Assembly (NCBI GenBank): GCA_964649415.1
Contig: CAZYSK010000037.1
Location: 1 to 51,342 of the forward strand
Length of the DNA: 51,342 bases
Source of the DNA: CAZYSK01 sp964649415
GTDB lineage: Bacteria; Chloroflexota; Anaerolineae; B4-G1
Direction of reading: 5' to 3'
Position 1 is the stretch's first letter, and every line of letters starts with the position of its first letter. The notes under the pieces were generated by a model. The model did not search any database. It saw only the letters and a program-made list of their open reading frames with translations, and was not told the DNA's origin. The position numbers were made by a program, and so were the translations under genes. Positions 15,981 through 25,600 of the stretch are shown one piece after another.

Positions 15981-17084
15981 TCAGATTGGTTCTTCCGTGA
16001 CGTGTCGCACCAGCTCGTCCACGCTCAACCTGTCGATTCCCAGCCTGTCCGGCGTGCGCCCGCGTCGCCAATAGTCGGTCTTGTGGACGATGCACGCCAT
16101 GCGGATGATGCTGTCCATTCCCCGCACGCGCACTCCAAACCGCTGCCCCAGCGCGGCGATGGGTACCAGGCTCATCGGCACGTCTTCTGTGATGTAGCGG
16201 TGGTTCAGCGAGGCCGGGGCCTTGATGCCCCGGTAGCCCGGCTGGTTGTGGATCGCCTCGTACAGCGTCGCGCCGGTGGCTTCGTAGGCCATCTTCAGCC
16301 ACTCCATCCCCGTGCGTGCGCGGATGCCCAGCGCGGCCGCTACCGTCACGCGTTCTCTGTCCAGCGCCTCCAGGACGTGGCCTACCGATGGGGTCACGCC
16401 GTCGATGTAGAACTGGAACTCACCGCCGGTGGATTCAATACGCCCGGCGTTGAGCATGGTGAGCGCCGGGTGGAAAATGGCCCCCATATTGTCCAGACTG
16501 GTGTGCAGTACGCTCACCCCGTCAATGAAGCGCGGAAAGGCTGGTGCCAGCGCTTCCAGTACCCTGGTTGTTCGGGTGGCTGGGAGCGCAGCCAGTGGCA
16601 CGGCGTCTTTTATGCGGAAGATGCGGGCCTGCGTCGGGCCTTCGGAGCGGCAGGCGTAGAGCAATGTCTCTGCCTCGGCCACAGTGACATCGGCCGTGCA
16701 GCCGCTCTCGCGGAGCACGTGTGCAAACTCAAGCGCGCCGCCGGTGCGCCCGGGGTTGAGGAGGATGATCTGCTTGTCGCGCAGGTGACGGGCGGTGGCC
16801 TTGGCGACGTCAGTGTGGCCTGTGGCGGGCACAACGACCATGATGACCTTGGCGTCCACCACTGCCTCGCCAATCTCCGAGGTGACCAGTGCCAGCCGGC
16901 CGAAACCGCGAGGTCCGCCTTCGAAGCTTTCCAGCTCGATCCCGCCTCTTTCCTTGATCGCTGCAATATGCTCACGCGTGCGGTTGTACAATGTGACGCT
17001 GAAGTCCATCAGCGCCAGGTGTGCTGCCATGGACTTGCCGCCGTTGCCTGCGCCGATAACTGTGTAGCGCGTCTTTTTAGCCAT
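15981..17084 (-). CDS. Opine (octopine/nopaline)-dehydrogenase-family NAD(P) oxidoreductase
   Basis: 367 aa. The N-terminal Rossmann domain has VIGAGNGGKSMAAHLAL (residues 9-25). The middle reads LLNPGRTGGALEFAHVL, with the family's SxDN-like stretch in VLHTSLDNMGAIFHPA. The C-terminal helical octopine-dehydrogenase domain contains the catalytic His candidate in the stretch FHPALTMLNAGRIE. Family members reductively couple an amine with a 2-oxo acid, or act on related N-substituted amino acids; metallophore-type opines are another possibility. AGGAGG precedes ATG 17084. Its neighbours, a B12-domain protein upstream and a MoaD/ThiS-like carrier downstream, do not match a pathway I know. Confidence 0.82.
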   Translation of the reverse strand: MAKKTRYTVIGAGNGGKSMAAHLALMDFSVTLYNRTREHIAAIKERGGIELESFEGGPRGFGRLALVTSEIGEAVVDAKVIMVVVPATGHTDVAKATARHLRDKQIILLNPGRTGGALEFAHVLRESGCTADVTVAEAETLLYACRSEGPTQARIFRIKDAVPLAALPATRTTRVLEALAPAFPRFIDGVSVLHTSLDNMGAIFHPALTMLNAGRIESTGGEFQFYIDGVTPSVGHVLEALDRERVTVAAALGIRARTGMEWLKMAYEATGATLYEAIHNQPGYRGIKAPASLNHRYITEDVPMSLVPIAALGQRFGVRVRGMDSIIRMACIVHKTDYWRRGRTPDRLGIDRLSVDELVRHVTEEPI

Positions 17085-17192
17085 GCATTTCCTCCTTAAC
17101 TGAACAGAAGCGAGTGCTAAGATGACTAAGGGTGGTCTGGTTGATCTGTGAGTCGAACGCGCACAAGAGCGCGTCCATGCAGGCGCGGTTTG

Positions 17193-18935
17193 CTACGCGT
17201 CGAACCGGATGCCCAGACTGGCAAGTCTTTCTTCCTCCGAAAGCGCCTGTCCCGTGGCCGGATCCACGGCTACGCACGCGCCACGCGCGTCTACGCGTGC
17301 AACGATCTCCCCCTGCGCGAACGGGTTGTTGCGCAGGTGTGGGGCATCCAGCACGCCCCCTGTTACCGCCCGCGTCAGCGTGGCCGGATCGGTGAGTGGG
17401 TCCTCTACGTTGGGTTCTGCCAGGGCGCGAATGGCCCGCAGGGTCACCTGTGCTTCCCGGATCAGTTCCGCCTTGCGCCGCTGGACGGCGGGGTCAGCAC
17501 TCATATCTGGCTGACCACGAAGCGCGTTTTCGATGCTCCGCCGGGCCAGTTTGCAGGCCGCGATCACGTCGTCGGCGGAGGCGGCGTGGTGCGCCTCGGT
17601 ATGGCCAACCACATGCAGGATGTGAGGCCGCAGCGCCATCTGCAGGTAGACGCTGGCAGCCAGGTGGGCGCGGGCCGCCTCTGGATCCAAAGGGTAGCTG
17701 AGCAGCCCCGTGCGCGTCTGACGCCAGATGCGGAAGGGACTGCCACCGGACGCGGCGGGCGTTGATCGCGCGTCTGGATCAGCTTGTGCTATGTCTGCCC
17801 CGGTCTCTTCCTTTTCCAGGGAGAGAGAAGCGGTGATTTCCAAGCAGGCCAGCATCTTCGCCAGGTCCATCGCATCCGAGGTGCCGGGCGGGCTGTTGAA
17901 CATCATCTGCGCGATGTAGTCGTGCACGCCAAAGGCGCGCGCGTTGTAGGCCGACAGGTAGGCCGAGACCACGAAGATCACGTCGGGCGCGTCACGCATG
18001 CCCCAGTGGTGGGGCTCGTTCAATTCGACCGGGATGTCTCGTTCCCCATACCAGGCCATTACGCGCTGGTGTTCACGGATGGAGCTCTGGAGATCACATG
18101 GGCCACGCCCGTCCATCTGGTTGAACCAGAAGATAGGGATGGCACACCAGGCGATGTGGATCGTGTCCACGTACATCTGGGCCAGGCGGATGAAATCGTC
18201 GCTGCCGGAGTAGGTGCGCAGGAGGGGGAAGTTGCCGCGCCGGCTGGCGGCATGGAGCGCCCGGTAGTCATCAGCGCTGCGCACCGGTACCCCACCTGCA
18301 CCCCGGCTGCGGGGGTTCTGTCGCTCCGGGTGAAAGAAGTTGGCTTGCGCGTCCTGGTCAATCCCCAGCGAGACGATGTCCAACGCCTGGGTCTCGGCGA
18401 TGCCTGCGATCCCCTCTCTGGTGGCCGCCACCGTCGGCAGGCCGAAGTGGTGCCGGATGATGGGGTAGGGGGCTTTCCATGCGATGCGCTCCACCGTGGT
18501 CTGGGGAAAGGATTCCTCGGTTCGCTCGGCCTGTGACTGGCCCTTGACGTAGGCCAATACGGTCTCCGATGGTTCGCTGCCGTCGAACACACGCTCGAAG
18601 AAACCGATGGCGCGCGCCCGTTCGGCCACGGGCGGCGTCCCGCCGAAGGCAAAGCGCACGCCGGCCGTGCGCAACTCGTCTGCGCCTTCGGCGAATTCGG
18701 CCAGCAACTGCTCACCGGTCTCGGGAGTCAGCCGGTAGGAGACGCCCACCAATTCCGCGTGCTCACGCCGGGCGCTCTGCAGCACTTCCTCGATGGACAC
18801 CGCCGGCCCCAGGAACACGGTGCGCCAGCCCGCAGCCTCGGCCAGTCTCAGGAAGTTCAGCACGCCCGCGACGTGCGCGCACTCGCCCAACGCGGCCCCG
18901 ATGACCGTCTTCGGACGCCCGGTCAATGTCCGCAT
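17193..18935 (-). CDS. B12-binding-domain protein with mutase-like barrel
   Basis: 580 aa from ATG 18935 (GGAGG 7 bases upstream). Residues about 10-130 form a cobalamin-binding Rossmann fold: VIGAALGECAHVAGVLNF keeps the His and Gly of DxHxxG but has Cys in place of the Asp. GVSYRL and FAFGGTPP follow. The remaining roughly 450 residues resemble the TIM barrel of B12-dependent mutases such as methylaspartate mutase E (RGAGGVPVRSADDY, DTIHIAWCAIPIFWFNQMDGRG, FNSPPGTSDAMDLAKML). The reaction is not known. A low-complexity insert near residues 380-396 (GADIAQADPDARSTPAA) is encoded by a dispersed repeat, and the first codons (MRTLTGRP) also match that repeat. It probably shares an operon with the opine-dehydrogenase-like and MoaD-like genes. 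Confidence 0.72.
   Translation of the reverse strand: MRTLTGRPKTVIGAALGECAHVAGVLNFLRLAEAAGWRTVFLGPAVSIEEVLQSARREHAELVGVSYRLTPETGEQLLAEFAEGADELRTAGVRFAFGGTPPVAERARAIGFFERVFDGSEPSETVLAYVKGQSQAERTEESFPQTTVERIAWKAPYPIIRHHFGLPTVAATREGIAGIAETQALDIVSLGIDQDAQANFFHPERQNPRSRGAGGVPVRSADDYRALHAASRRGNFPLLRTYSGSDDFIRLAQMYVDTIHIAWCAIPIFWFNQMDGRGPCDLQSSIREHQRVMAWYGERDIPVELNEPHHWGMRDAPDVIFVVSAYLSAYNARAFGVHDYIAQMMFNSPPGTSDAMDLAKMLACLEITASLSLEKEETGADIAQADPDARSTPAASGGSPFRIWRQTRTGLLSYPLDPEAARAHLAASVYLQMALRPHILHVVGHTEAHHAASADDVIAACKLARRSIENALRGQPDMSADPAVQRRKAELIREAQVTLRAIRALAEPNVEDPLTDPATLTRAVTGGVLDAPHLRNNPFAQGEIVARVDARGACVAVDPATGQALSEEERLASLGIRFDA
17749..17798. repeat. Family A repeat translated inside the B12-domain gene
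   Basis: The stretch carries a degenerate GCAGACAT...GATCAACGCCCGCCGCGTCC (minus strand) matching the intergenic GCGGACATTGATCGTGCGTCCG unit. It encodes an Ala/Asp/Ser-rich loop without shifting the frame. A second partial copy at 18912-18935 covers the start codon (GCGGACATTGACCGGGCGTC). Confidence 0.6.
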
Positions 18936-19093
18936 CACCTTACCTCCATTTCTACATTCGCCTGTCTAGAAGTATATGAGGAAGCCTCTATATGTCAAGA
19001 GGTGTGTTTTGCGTGTTGTGCAGAGGATCTCGCGGAGCGTCCTGATCCGTCCTGAAGCGGGATGTCCGCCTACGGTCTGTTGGGGGTGGGGGA

Positions 19094-19157
19094 AGAAACC
19101 GGGTTTTTGGCGATGTGCCATCGGGCGATGTGCCATCGCGTGAAAAACCCGGTTTCT
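19094..19157. repeat. AGAAACCGGGTTTTT inverted repeat with internal duplication
   Basis: AGAAACCGGGTTTTT (19094-19108) and AAAAACCCGGTTTCT (19143-19157) form a perfect 15-bp stem. The loop holds GGCGATGTGCCATCG twice in tandem. It lies just beyond the 3' end of the papain-like protease gene and could act as a terminator for it or be a mobile palindrome. Related copy at 15468-15515. Confidence 0.85.
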
Positions 19158-19187
19158 GAGGGCCGGTGGATGGCCCTTGTGGGCAAT

Positions 19188-22100
19188 CTAGGGACAGGCA
19201 GCGAGCGCGCCGTACGTACGAATGGCGAGAGGGAGATACACATATTCGTTCAAGAGGTCTCTTAGTGGTGACGGCACGACCAATTGGCCGGGTGGTTCGC
19301 TGTCCACCGGCACGATGGGCAGCTCTCGCGGTGTCTTGGTGCCAGACTCGCCGTAGACCTTATGCTCGGAATGCCCTGACCTGGTCGCTGGGTTAGCGGG
19401 ACAGGAGTCGCTGATCTCCACGGCGATCTCGTAATCGGATTCTGTGATCCCTTCCACCTCGATCTGGTAGTTACCGTCTTCCGGTATCTGGAACTGCACG
19501 TATTCCACCTCACCCGGACCGTTGATGCTGTACCAGTAGCTGCCTCCGCTCTGGTATCGGGGCGGCCAGACGTACAGGTCGGGGTCCCCATAGGCCGGGG
19601 TGACCCGTGCCCGGAAGCACTGCCCGGCCTCTGCCAGCCAACGGTAGGCCCTCGTCTCACCGGTTGCCACGTGGTCCGATGCGGGCGTGTAGTTGATCTG
19701 AGCGCGCAGGGAGGCACGGGATACGTTCCCGGCCGCGTCGGCTGCCCAGGCTTGCAGGTAGCGCAGCCCTGTGCCGGGATGCAGTGTCCACAAGTGGGGC
19801 TGGTGCGCGTACGGCAGCCAGCCTGTCCATTGCACCGGCACCCAGGTCCGAGCGCCGGCGTTGTAGTGCTGCTCCACGTAGTAGACCTGAGCCGGTCCCG
19901 TGTCGTCGGTCGCGCTGGCGGTGAGCGTCACGCCGCGTGTCATCGTGTGGCCCGCACCGCCGTTGACCAGAAGACTCGTCAGTACCGGCGGGGTCGTGTC
20001 TACCAGAGGTGCCTGGATGGTCACGGTACGGCTGACCACGTTGTTCGTCTCATTCGTCTCCGCCACGATGTCGTCGGGGTCAATTTCGGCGAAGATGGTG
20101 TAGCGCCCGGCTGGCTGTGTGCCCCAGGCAAGCGCGCTCGTGCTGGCTGTGTCGTTCGCCCCGATGCCGGCCAGGTATGCGTCGCCGATCCGTGCTGTCT
20201 GGTCGAAGTCGCCCAGGTAGAACCGGACTGGGATCTGGATCAGCCCTTGCGTACCGCCCACGCGCTCCACCACCAATCCCAGGGACACGCCTTCGCCCTC
20301 CAGCGGTGTCTCAGGGTCTGTCCATAGGTAGTAGGACTGAGCACGCAGGTCATCCGCCGGTTGGGTGGCGTCGAGAACGATGTACGCTTTCGCCAGCGTG
20401 CTGCTGTAAGCTTCACCTGCTACGCCTAGATCGTAGTCGCCGGGCGGCAGACCGGCGGGCACCTTTGCCACGAGATGTGTGTGGTCGATGTAGATCGTGG
20501 ATAGCCCAGTCGGGGGAGACGTGCCGAGGCTGACCTGGGCGTCTGGTGGAAAGTTGAAGCCGAACACGTCGATGCTGACCACAACGTCGTTGAACCCTTC
20601 GACAGGGCGTACCTCAGTGATTGTAGACACAGGGGGCGTGGGCGTCGGAGTGGGTGTATTCGTGGGTGTCGGCATCGGTGTGCTTGTGGGCGTCGGAGTT
20701 GCTGTGGGCGTAGGCGTGTCCGTGTTCGTTGGTGTAGGTGTGGAGGTATGGGTGGGTGTGGGCGTGGGTATAACCTCTACCGCGTCGGAAGTGCGCAAGC
20801 GGATGGCGACGTCATCCGCTTGGTTCATCCCCAAGTCATACCAGGTCCCATCCGTTCCGCCATGGCTGATGTACGTGCGCTGGGTCTCGTGGGGGCCTAT
20901 GGCATCGGCCGCGATAGGGAATCCATAGCTGGCGTTCGTGATCTTGACGACTGCGATCACCTCGTCCCCGCTCGTGAGCGGCACGGGTGAGCTCAGTTGC
21001 AGCGAGTGGTAGCCCGCCTCGGCGAAGTGCTCGTTCAACTCCTGCGCCAACAGGTTGCTCGGCCCTGCCCCGTCGAAGTCGTCGTAGAGATACACATCTA
21101 CGTCGCTCGTCTCGTCGCTGGTCCACAACTCCACCCGCGTGGCGTATGTGTCGCTGGATGGGATGAACGTAGTCAGGCCCCATGCGGTCGTGTCGCCATA
21201 TCCCCAGGCGGTCGTCCACCCGGCCTCGTCATAATACAGAATGCTGCCGTTGGCATCGTAGTCCTGCCAGTGATACGCGAATGAGGAGTACATGCCGATG
21301 TTGGCCGAGCCATAGGCGATGGTGAAATACCCGTCGTCTCCCCAGTCGGTGCCCCAACTGTTCTTGACGATCCATCCGCCGCTCCCCCCGGCGTGGGTGA
21401 GACCGTCGTCCCAGCCGACGATCAGCACGGCGTGATTGGGCGTCTGCGTTCCGGCATAGTACAGCGTGTGGGAGCCATCATAGGTGCTGAAGCCGGGGAA
21501 GGAGGCGTACATCGTGGTGTAGACGGGGCCATAGTTCAGGACGTAATCCTTGAGCACATCTGTGTCGGGCATGGCGTTGCCCGAGATGATGTGCCAGTCG
21601 AGCAGTGTCTTCTGGTAGGCACAGGTGGTGTTACAGGCCACGTCGGCGGCCACGTATGGGTCACACGTCTCCAGCGTGGTCCCCCTCTGTGAGAACAGGT
21701 TGGCGAGCAGGTGGTAGTTCCCGCCGCTGCAGCTGGTGCCGCCGTAGAAATCGTGGAGTTCGTACCAGTTGCACTCCTTGGCGCTGTTCTCCGATAAATC
21801 GTAGGCCGGTGATCCGGCGATGAGCAGCCTGGACTCGATGTCCGCGAGGGCCGCAAAGGCGTAGCACGAGCCACACGCTCCCTGGTCCCTCACCGGGGTG
21901 ACCTTATCCTGAATGCGCCAGTCCCAGTCGGAGGGGAGTGACCCAAGGGTGTCCATTCCCTGGAGACGGTGTGCCTTTCCTTCCACTCGCTGCCCTGTCA
22001 GGTGTGAGATGTCCACGGGTGGGGGGACGAAACCTGAAACTGGGGAGGAGCCTGTCGTAACTGTGGAGCGTGTCGGTGCTTCACACGTTTCGCCGATCTC

Positions 22101-22328
22101 CGGCTTTCCCGTCAGGGCAAACGGTGCGAGTATAGGGTCAAGATCCACCCTCCGGGCCGCCAGCGCAGCCTCTAGACGTGGGGGTTGTCTTTGGGGCTTG
22201 GGATTTGGAATTTGGGCTTTGACAACGGGCGTGGGGGTGATCGGCAGCAGAGAAACGCCGATCGCCATAATGAGCAGCGCGGTGGAAAGCTTGCCAGGTT
22301 CCGCGGATTGTCCCAATCCGTTGGACAA
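19188..22328 (-). CDS. Secreted papain-family (C1A) cysteine protease with CARDB and pre-peptidase C-terminal domains
   Basis: 1046 aa from TTG 22328 (GAGG 6 bases upstream). It has a signal peptide (LSTALLIMAIGVSLLPITP, cut near VVKAQ), then a pro-region. The papain core has the oxyanion Gln149 and nucleophile Cys155 in DQGACGSCYAF, the His in NHAVLIVGW and the Asn in NSWGTDWGDDGYF. A lectin-like beta domain follows, then a Thr/Pro linker of about 45 residues, an IPT/TIG-like segment, a CARDB-type domain (ETNETNNVVSRTV), and a PPC domain (GDPDLYVWPP...GNYQIEVEG). It is an extracellular protein-degrading enzyme, probably cell-attached. The first residues (SNGLGQSAE) are encoded by a GGATTGGGACAATCC repeat. 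Confidence 0.9.
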   Translation of the reverse strand: MSNGLGQSAEPGKLSTALLIMAIGVSLLPITPTPVVKAQIPNPKPQRQPPRLEAALAARRVDLDPILAPFALTGKPEIGETCEAPTRSTVTTGSSPVSGFVPPPVDISHLTGQRVEGKAHRLQGMDTLGSLPSDWDWRIQDKVTPVRDQGACGSCYAFAALADIESRLLIAGSPAYDLSENSAKECNWYELHDFYGGTSCSGGNYHLLANLFSQRGTTLETCDPYVAADVACNTTCAYQKTLLDWHIISGNAMPDTDVLKDYVLNYGPVYTTMYASFPGFSTYDGSHTLYYAGTQTPNHAVLIVGWDDGLTHAGGSGGWIVKNSWGTDWGDDGYFTIAYGSANIGMYSSFAYHWQDYDANGSILYYDEAGWTTAWGYGDTTAWGLTTFIPSSDTYATRVELWTSDETSDVDVYLYDDFDGAGPSNLLAQELNEHFAEAGYHSLQLSSPVPLTSGDEVIAVVKITNASYGFPIAADAIGPHETQRTYISHGGTDGTWYDLGMNQADDVAIRLRTSDAVEVIPTPTPTHTSTPTPTNTDTPTPTATPTPTSTPMPTPTNTPTPTPTPPVSTITEVRPVEGFNDVVVSIDVFGFNFPPDAQVSLGTSPPTGLSTIYIDHTHLVAKVPAGLPPGDYDLGVAGEAYSSTLAKAYIVLDATQPADDLRAQSYYLWTDPETPLEGEGVSLGLVVERVGGTQGLIQIPVRFYLGDFDQTARIGDAYLAGIGANDTASTSALAWGTQPAGRYTIFAEIDPDDIVAETNETNNVVSRTVTIQAPLVDTTPPVLTSLLVNGGAGHTMTRGVTLTASATDDTGPAQVYYVEQHYNAGARTWVPVQWTGWLPYAHQPHLWTLHPGTGLRYLQAWAADAAGNVSRASLRAQINYTPASDHVATGETRAYRWLAEAGQCFRARVTPAYGDPDLYVWPPRYQSGGSYWYSINGPGEVEYVQFQIPEDGNYQIEVEGITESDYEIAVEISDSCPANPATRSGHSEHKVYGESGTKTPRELPIVPVDSEPPGQLVVPSPLRDLLNEYVYLPLAIRTYGALAACP

Positions 22329-22416
22329 CGTGCACCTCTAATGGATGACCCAGTGCTTGAGCCACGGATTGGAACAATCCGCCGGATTGGAACAATCCAC
22401 CGGATTGGAGCAATCC
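22305..22416. repeat. Cluster of GGATTGGAACAATCC palindromes at the protease 5' end
   Basis: Palindromic 15-mers occur at 22366-22380, 22384-22398 and 22402-22416 (18-base period, spacers GCC and ACC). A related fourth unit (GGATTGTCCCAATCC) at 22305-22319 is translated as the start of the protease. The rest of the gap up to 22666 holds one hairpin (22604-22635) and nothing else I can support. Confidence 0.85.
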
Positions 22417-22603
22417 GCGATGCCTATCCTATGCTAACAGCGGGTCGTTTCGCGGGGTGTTGCACGGAGCGTGTCCAACGGTGTGTCAAGGGTATCGCGG
22501 ATAGCGCACCATCGCGATAGCGGCTCCGGTGGTGCGAAGGGAGATATACTTGAGCAAGTAAGATGGTGTGGTTGATCACGCGGTGGAGGAGTCCGAAAAC
22601 ACG

Positions 22604-22635
22604 AAGCTGCCGGACTCTCGTAAGCGCGGCAGCTT
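22604..22635 (-). terminator. Hairpin downstream of the hybrid sensor kinase
   Basis: AAGCTGCCG (22604-22612) and CGGCAGCTT (22627-22635) form a perfect 9-bp stem. On the minus strand it is followed after five bases by a short T4. It sits about 30 bases past the kinase stop, so it is a plausible but weak intrinsic terminator. Confidence 0.4.
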
Positions 22636-22666
22636 TGCAGTCACAGATAGCCTGGATCGATCTGTG

Positions 22667-25600
22667 TCAGGTCGTATCAAGGGCCTGGCGGATTGCGTCT
22701 GCCAGGACTTCGATGTCAAATGGCTTCTGGATGATAGCCAGGATTCCTTCTTCTTTCAATTCGCCGAGGTCCTCCTCCAGCGCGTAGCCGGTGATGACCA
22801 CAGCTTTGAGATCTGGACTCGTCAGTCGCATTTCCTGCACCAATTCCCTGCCCCCCATTTCCGGCATCACCATGTCCGTCACGACCAGATCCACGGGGTC
22901 CGCCGACCGGTACAGGTCCAGTGCTTCCCTGCCGTCCGCTGCAGTTAACACCCGGTAGCCAAATGTCTCCAGAAACCTGCGCCCTGCTTCCCGTATGGTC
23001 TCGTTGTCCTCCACCAGCAGGATGACCTCTCCGTGCCCGCGTGGAGCTGCCAGTGGTGGTGGTTCAACACGCGTTTCTTCAATGCGTTCCCTGTGAGCGG
23101 GCAGATACACGCGGAACGTTGTCCCGTGCCCCGCCTCCGTTTCGACCCCGATGTGTCCCCCGTGCTGCATGACGATGCCGTACACCTGGGCCAGCCCCAG
23201 TCCTGTCCCCTGGCCACGTTGCTTGGTCGTGAAAAACGGCTCAAAGATGTGGGGCAGCACCTCCGGCGCGATCCCCGTCCCCGTGTCGCTCACTGCCAGG
23301 CACACCCATTCACCGGGCACCATGTCCGCGAGCGGCGGTTTCTCACCCGGCGCGACGTGGACCTTCGATAGCTTGATGTGCAGTTCCCCCCCCTTCGGCA
23401 TGGCGTCCCTGGCGTTGATGGCCAGATTCATGACCACCTGCTGAATCCGGGTGGGGTCGGCGCAGACCGTGTGTGCTTCCTCTCCTGCTTCCAGGTGGAG
23501 GGAGATGCTCTCTGGGATCGTACGCTGCAGCATACGCATGCTCTCGTCGATGAACGGGTTGAGGTCCAGGGGGTGGGTTTCGATGGGCGCGCGCCGGCTG
23601 AAGTCCAGGACCTGCCCCACCAACCGTGACGCTTGCCGTGCCTCCCCGACGATGGTGTTCAGCCCTGAGGTAACGGGTTTGGGCAGATCGTGCCCGCGGA
23701 GCAACAACTGCGCGTGGAGCATAATGGTGGTCAGGAGGTTGTTGAAGTCGTGGGCAATGCCTCCGGCCAGTTGCCCCACCGCCGCCAGACGTTCCTGGTG
23801 TTGGATCCGCTGCTGGGCATGCCGTTCCTCGGTGGTGTCCCGCATCAGGAGCACCCACCCGTGTGTGTCCTGCGATGCGCGGCTAGACGCGGACATTGAA
23901 CCTGCGTCCGTCCGTGCGTCCGCGGACATTGCGGACATTGACCCCGACCGTCTGCGGTCGGCTGCGTCCGCGGCCTCCGTCTTCACCGGCCGTGCTGCTA
24001 TCTCGAAGATCCGGTGCGGCGGCCCGGGGGTCTCCACTGTGTGCCACAATCCCCTGGGCGGGGGCTGCAACAGCTCCTCTGCTGGGCGGTTCGCCAGATG
24101 GGTCAGCACATCGTCGACGGCGGCGTCTGTGAGGGCGGGCAGGATGCTCTCGGCCGCCGCGTTGGCCAACAGGATACGCCGCTCGCGGTCCAGTAGGAGG
24201 ACGCCCTCGGGTAGGTGCTTCACGAGCGCATCGAGCCGCTTCTGCTCGGCTTCCAGGGCCGCGCGCAGGTGGGCCTGGTGTAGCGCCACAGCAAGTTGGT
24301 CAGCGACCTCTTTGGCGATGTCCATGTGTTCCGGGGCCAAAGCGTCGGGGCTTTCTAGCGCCAGGCGCAGAGCGCCGATCAGTTCGTCTCGTGCAATGAG
24401 CGGCACGGCGACGTGGGTGGACAATCCCGCGGCTTGCAGCGCCTGGATCGCCGACGGCGGCCGCGGGATGGCAGATGAGTTCTCCTCAACGAGAACCTGG
24501 CCCTGTCGAAGCGTCTCGATGACCTCCGTGCCTCCCTCCAATGGCAGACGCATCCCTGGGACGACCTCGAACTGGCCATCGTTTTCCGTGGCGACGACTA
24601 TGACCTCTTGATTCTTGAGATCAAACGTCACGATGCCAGCGCCACGGCAGGGCACCAGTTGACGGATGTGTTGCAGCGCTGCCTGACCGATCTCCTGCGG
24701 TGACCAGGCAGCCAGGATGGCGGCGTCGATCGCGCGCAGCGTACTCAGGCGGTCGGCGTACCGCTGCAGCCTCTCCTCGGCTTGTTGCCGCTGCAACGCC
24801 ACCGCGGCCTGATGTACAAAGGTGTGGATGGTACTTCGGTCTCTCGGCTTGGTCCCTTTGCGCGTGAGGATCAGGGCGCTCCCGAATAGCTCGCCCTTGG
24901 AAACGAAGCCGATCACGTACGTTGCGCCCAGACCAATGAATCTTTCAAGCATCCGGGCGACGCCTTTCGGCAGTACCCCAAAGGAGATCTCGTGCAAATC
25001 CTGGGGACCATCCATCAGTTCGCCACTCAGCAGTGCGCGCTTTGCCTCTGCGTCGGTGACGGGATAGCGCATGCCCACGAGATCTCGCCCCAAGATCCTG
25101 AAGAGCTTCTCAGCCCGTTTGCCAAGGCCCGCGACGGCGCGGATCTCAAGACTGTCCGAAGGCTTGTCGTATAGACTGACCGCGACGGTGGAGTCGCCGC
25201 TAAGCTCCCTAAGCCTGTTCGCGATGAACCGGTAGATGTCTCCGTTGGATGTGTACTCGACGAGCGCCATCGCCGTGCCTGACAGGAACTCAAGATCAGC
25301 GACGTGGTTCCTCAGCCTCTCCTCGGCCAGCACCTGGTCGGTGAAGTCCCTGGCATAGACAGCAAGGCTTATCACGTTTCCATGTTCATCAAAGACTGGA
25401 TAGATGTGATTGTCGAGGGTCCTCCCTGCCCGCGCATCCTCAAAGCGGACGGGCTTCCGGGAAGCAACTACCTCGGCCACGCGCGCCTTCCTGGACCGGG
25501 CAACTTCGGGGGGGAGGAGGTCGTACACGCACACACCGAGCAGATCGTCCGGGCTATGTTCCAAGGAGCGGGCTATGGCTTCATTTGCTGCGAGGATCAT

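Noticed and set aside
15717..17099. 460-codon plus-strand open frame opposite the opine-dehydrogenase-like gene
   Set aside because: It is a mirror of a gene with clear motifs, has no recognisable domain, and high GC content favours such antisense frames.
22366..22416. CRISPR-like short regular repeats
   Set aside because: The 15-mers are palindromic and separated by only 3 bases, with no spacers and no cas genes.
23451..24611. Long plus-strand open frame opposite the hybrid kinase
   Set aside because: The composition is Ser/Arg-rich without motifs; the kinase on the other strand is certain.
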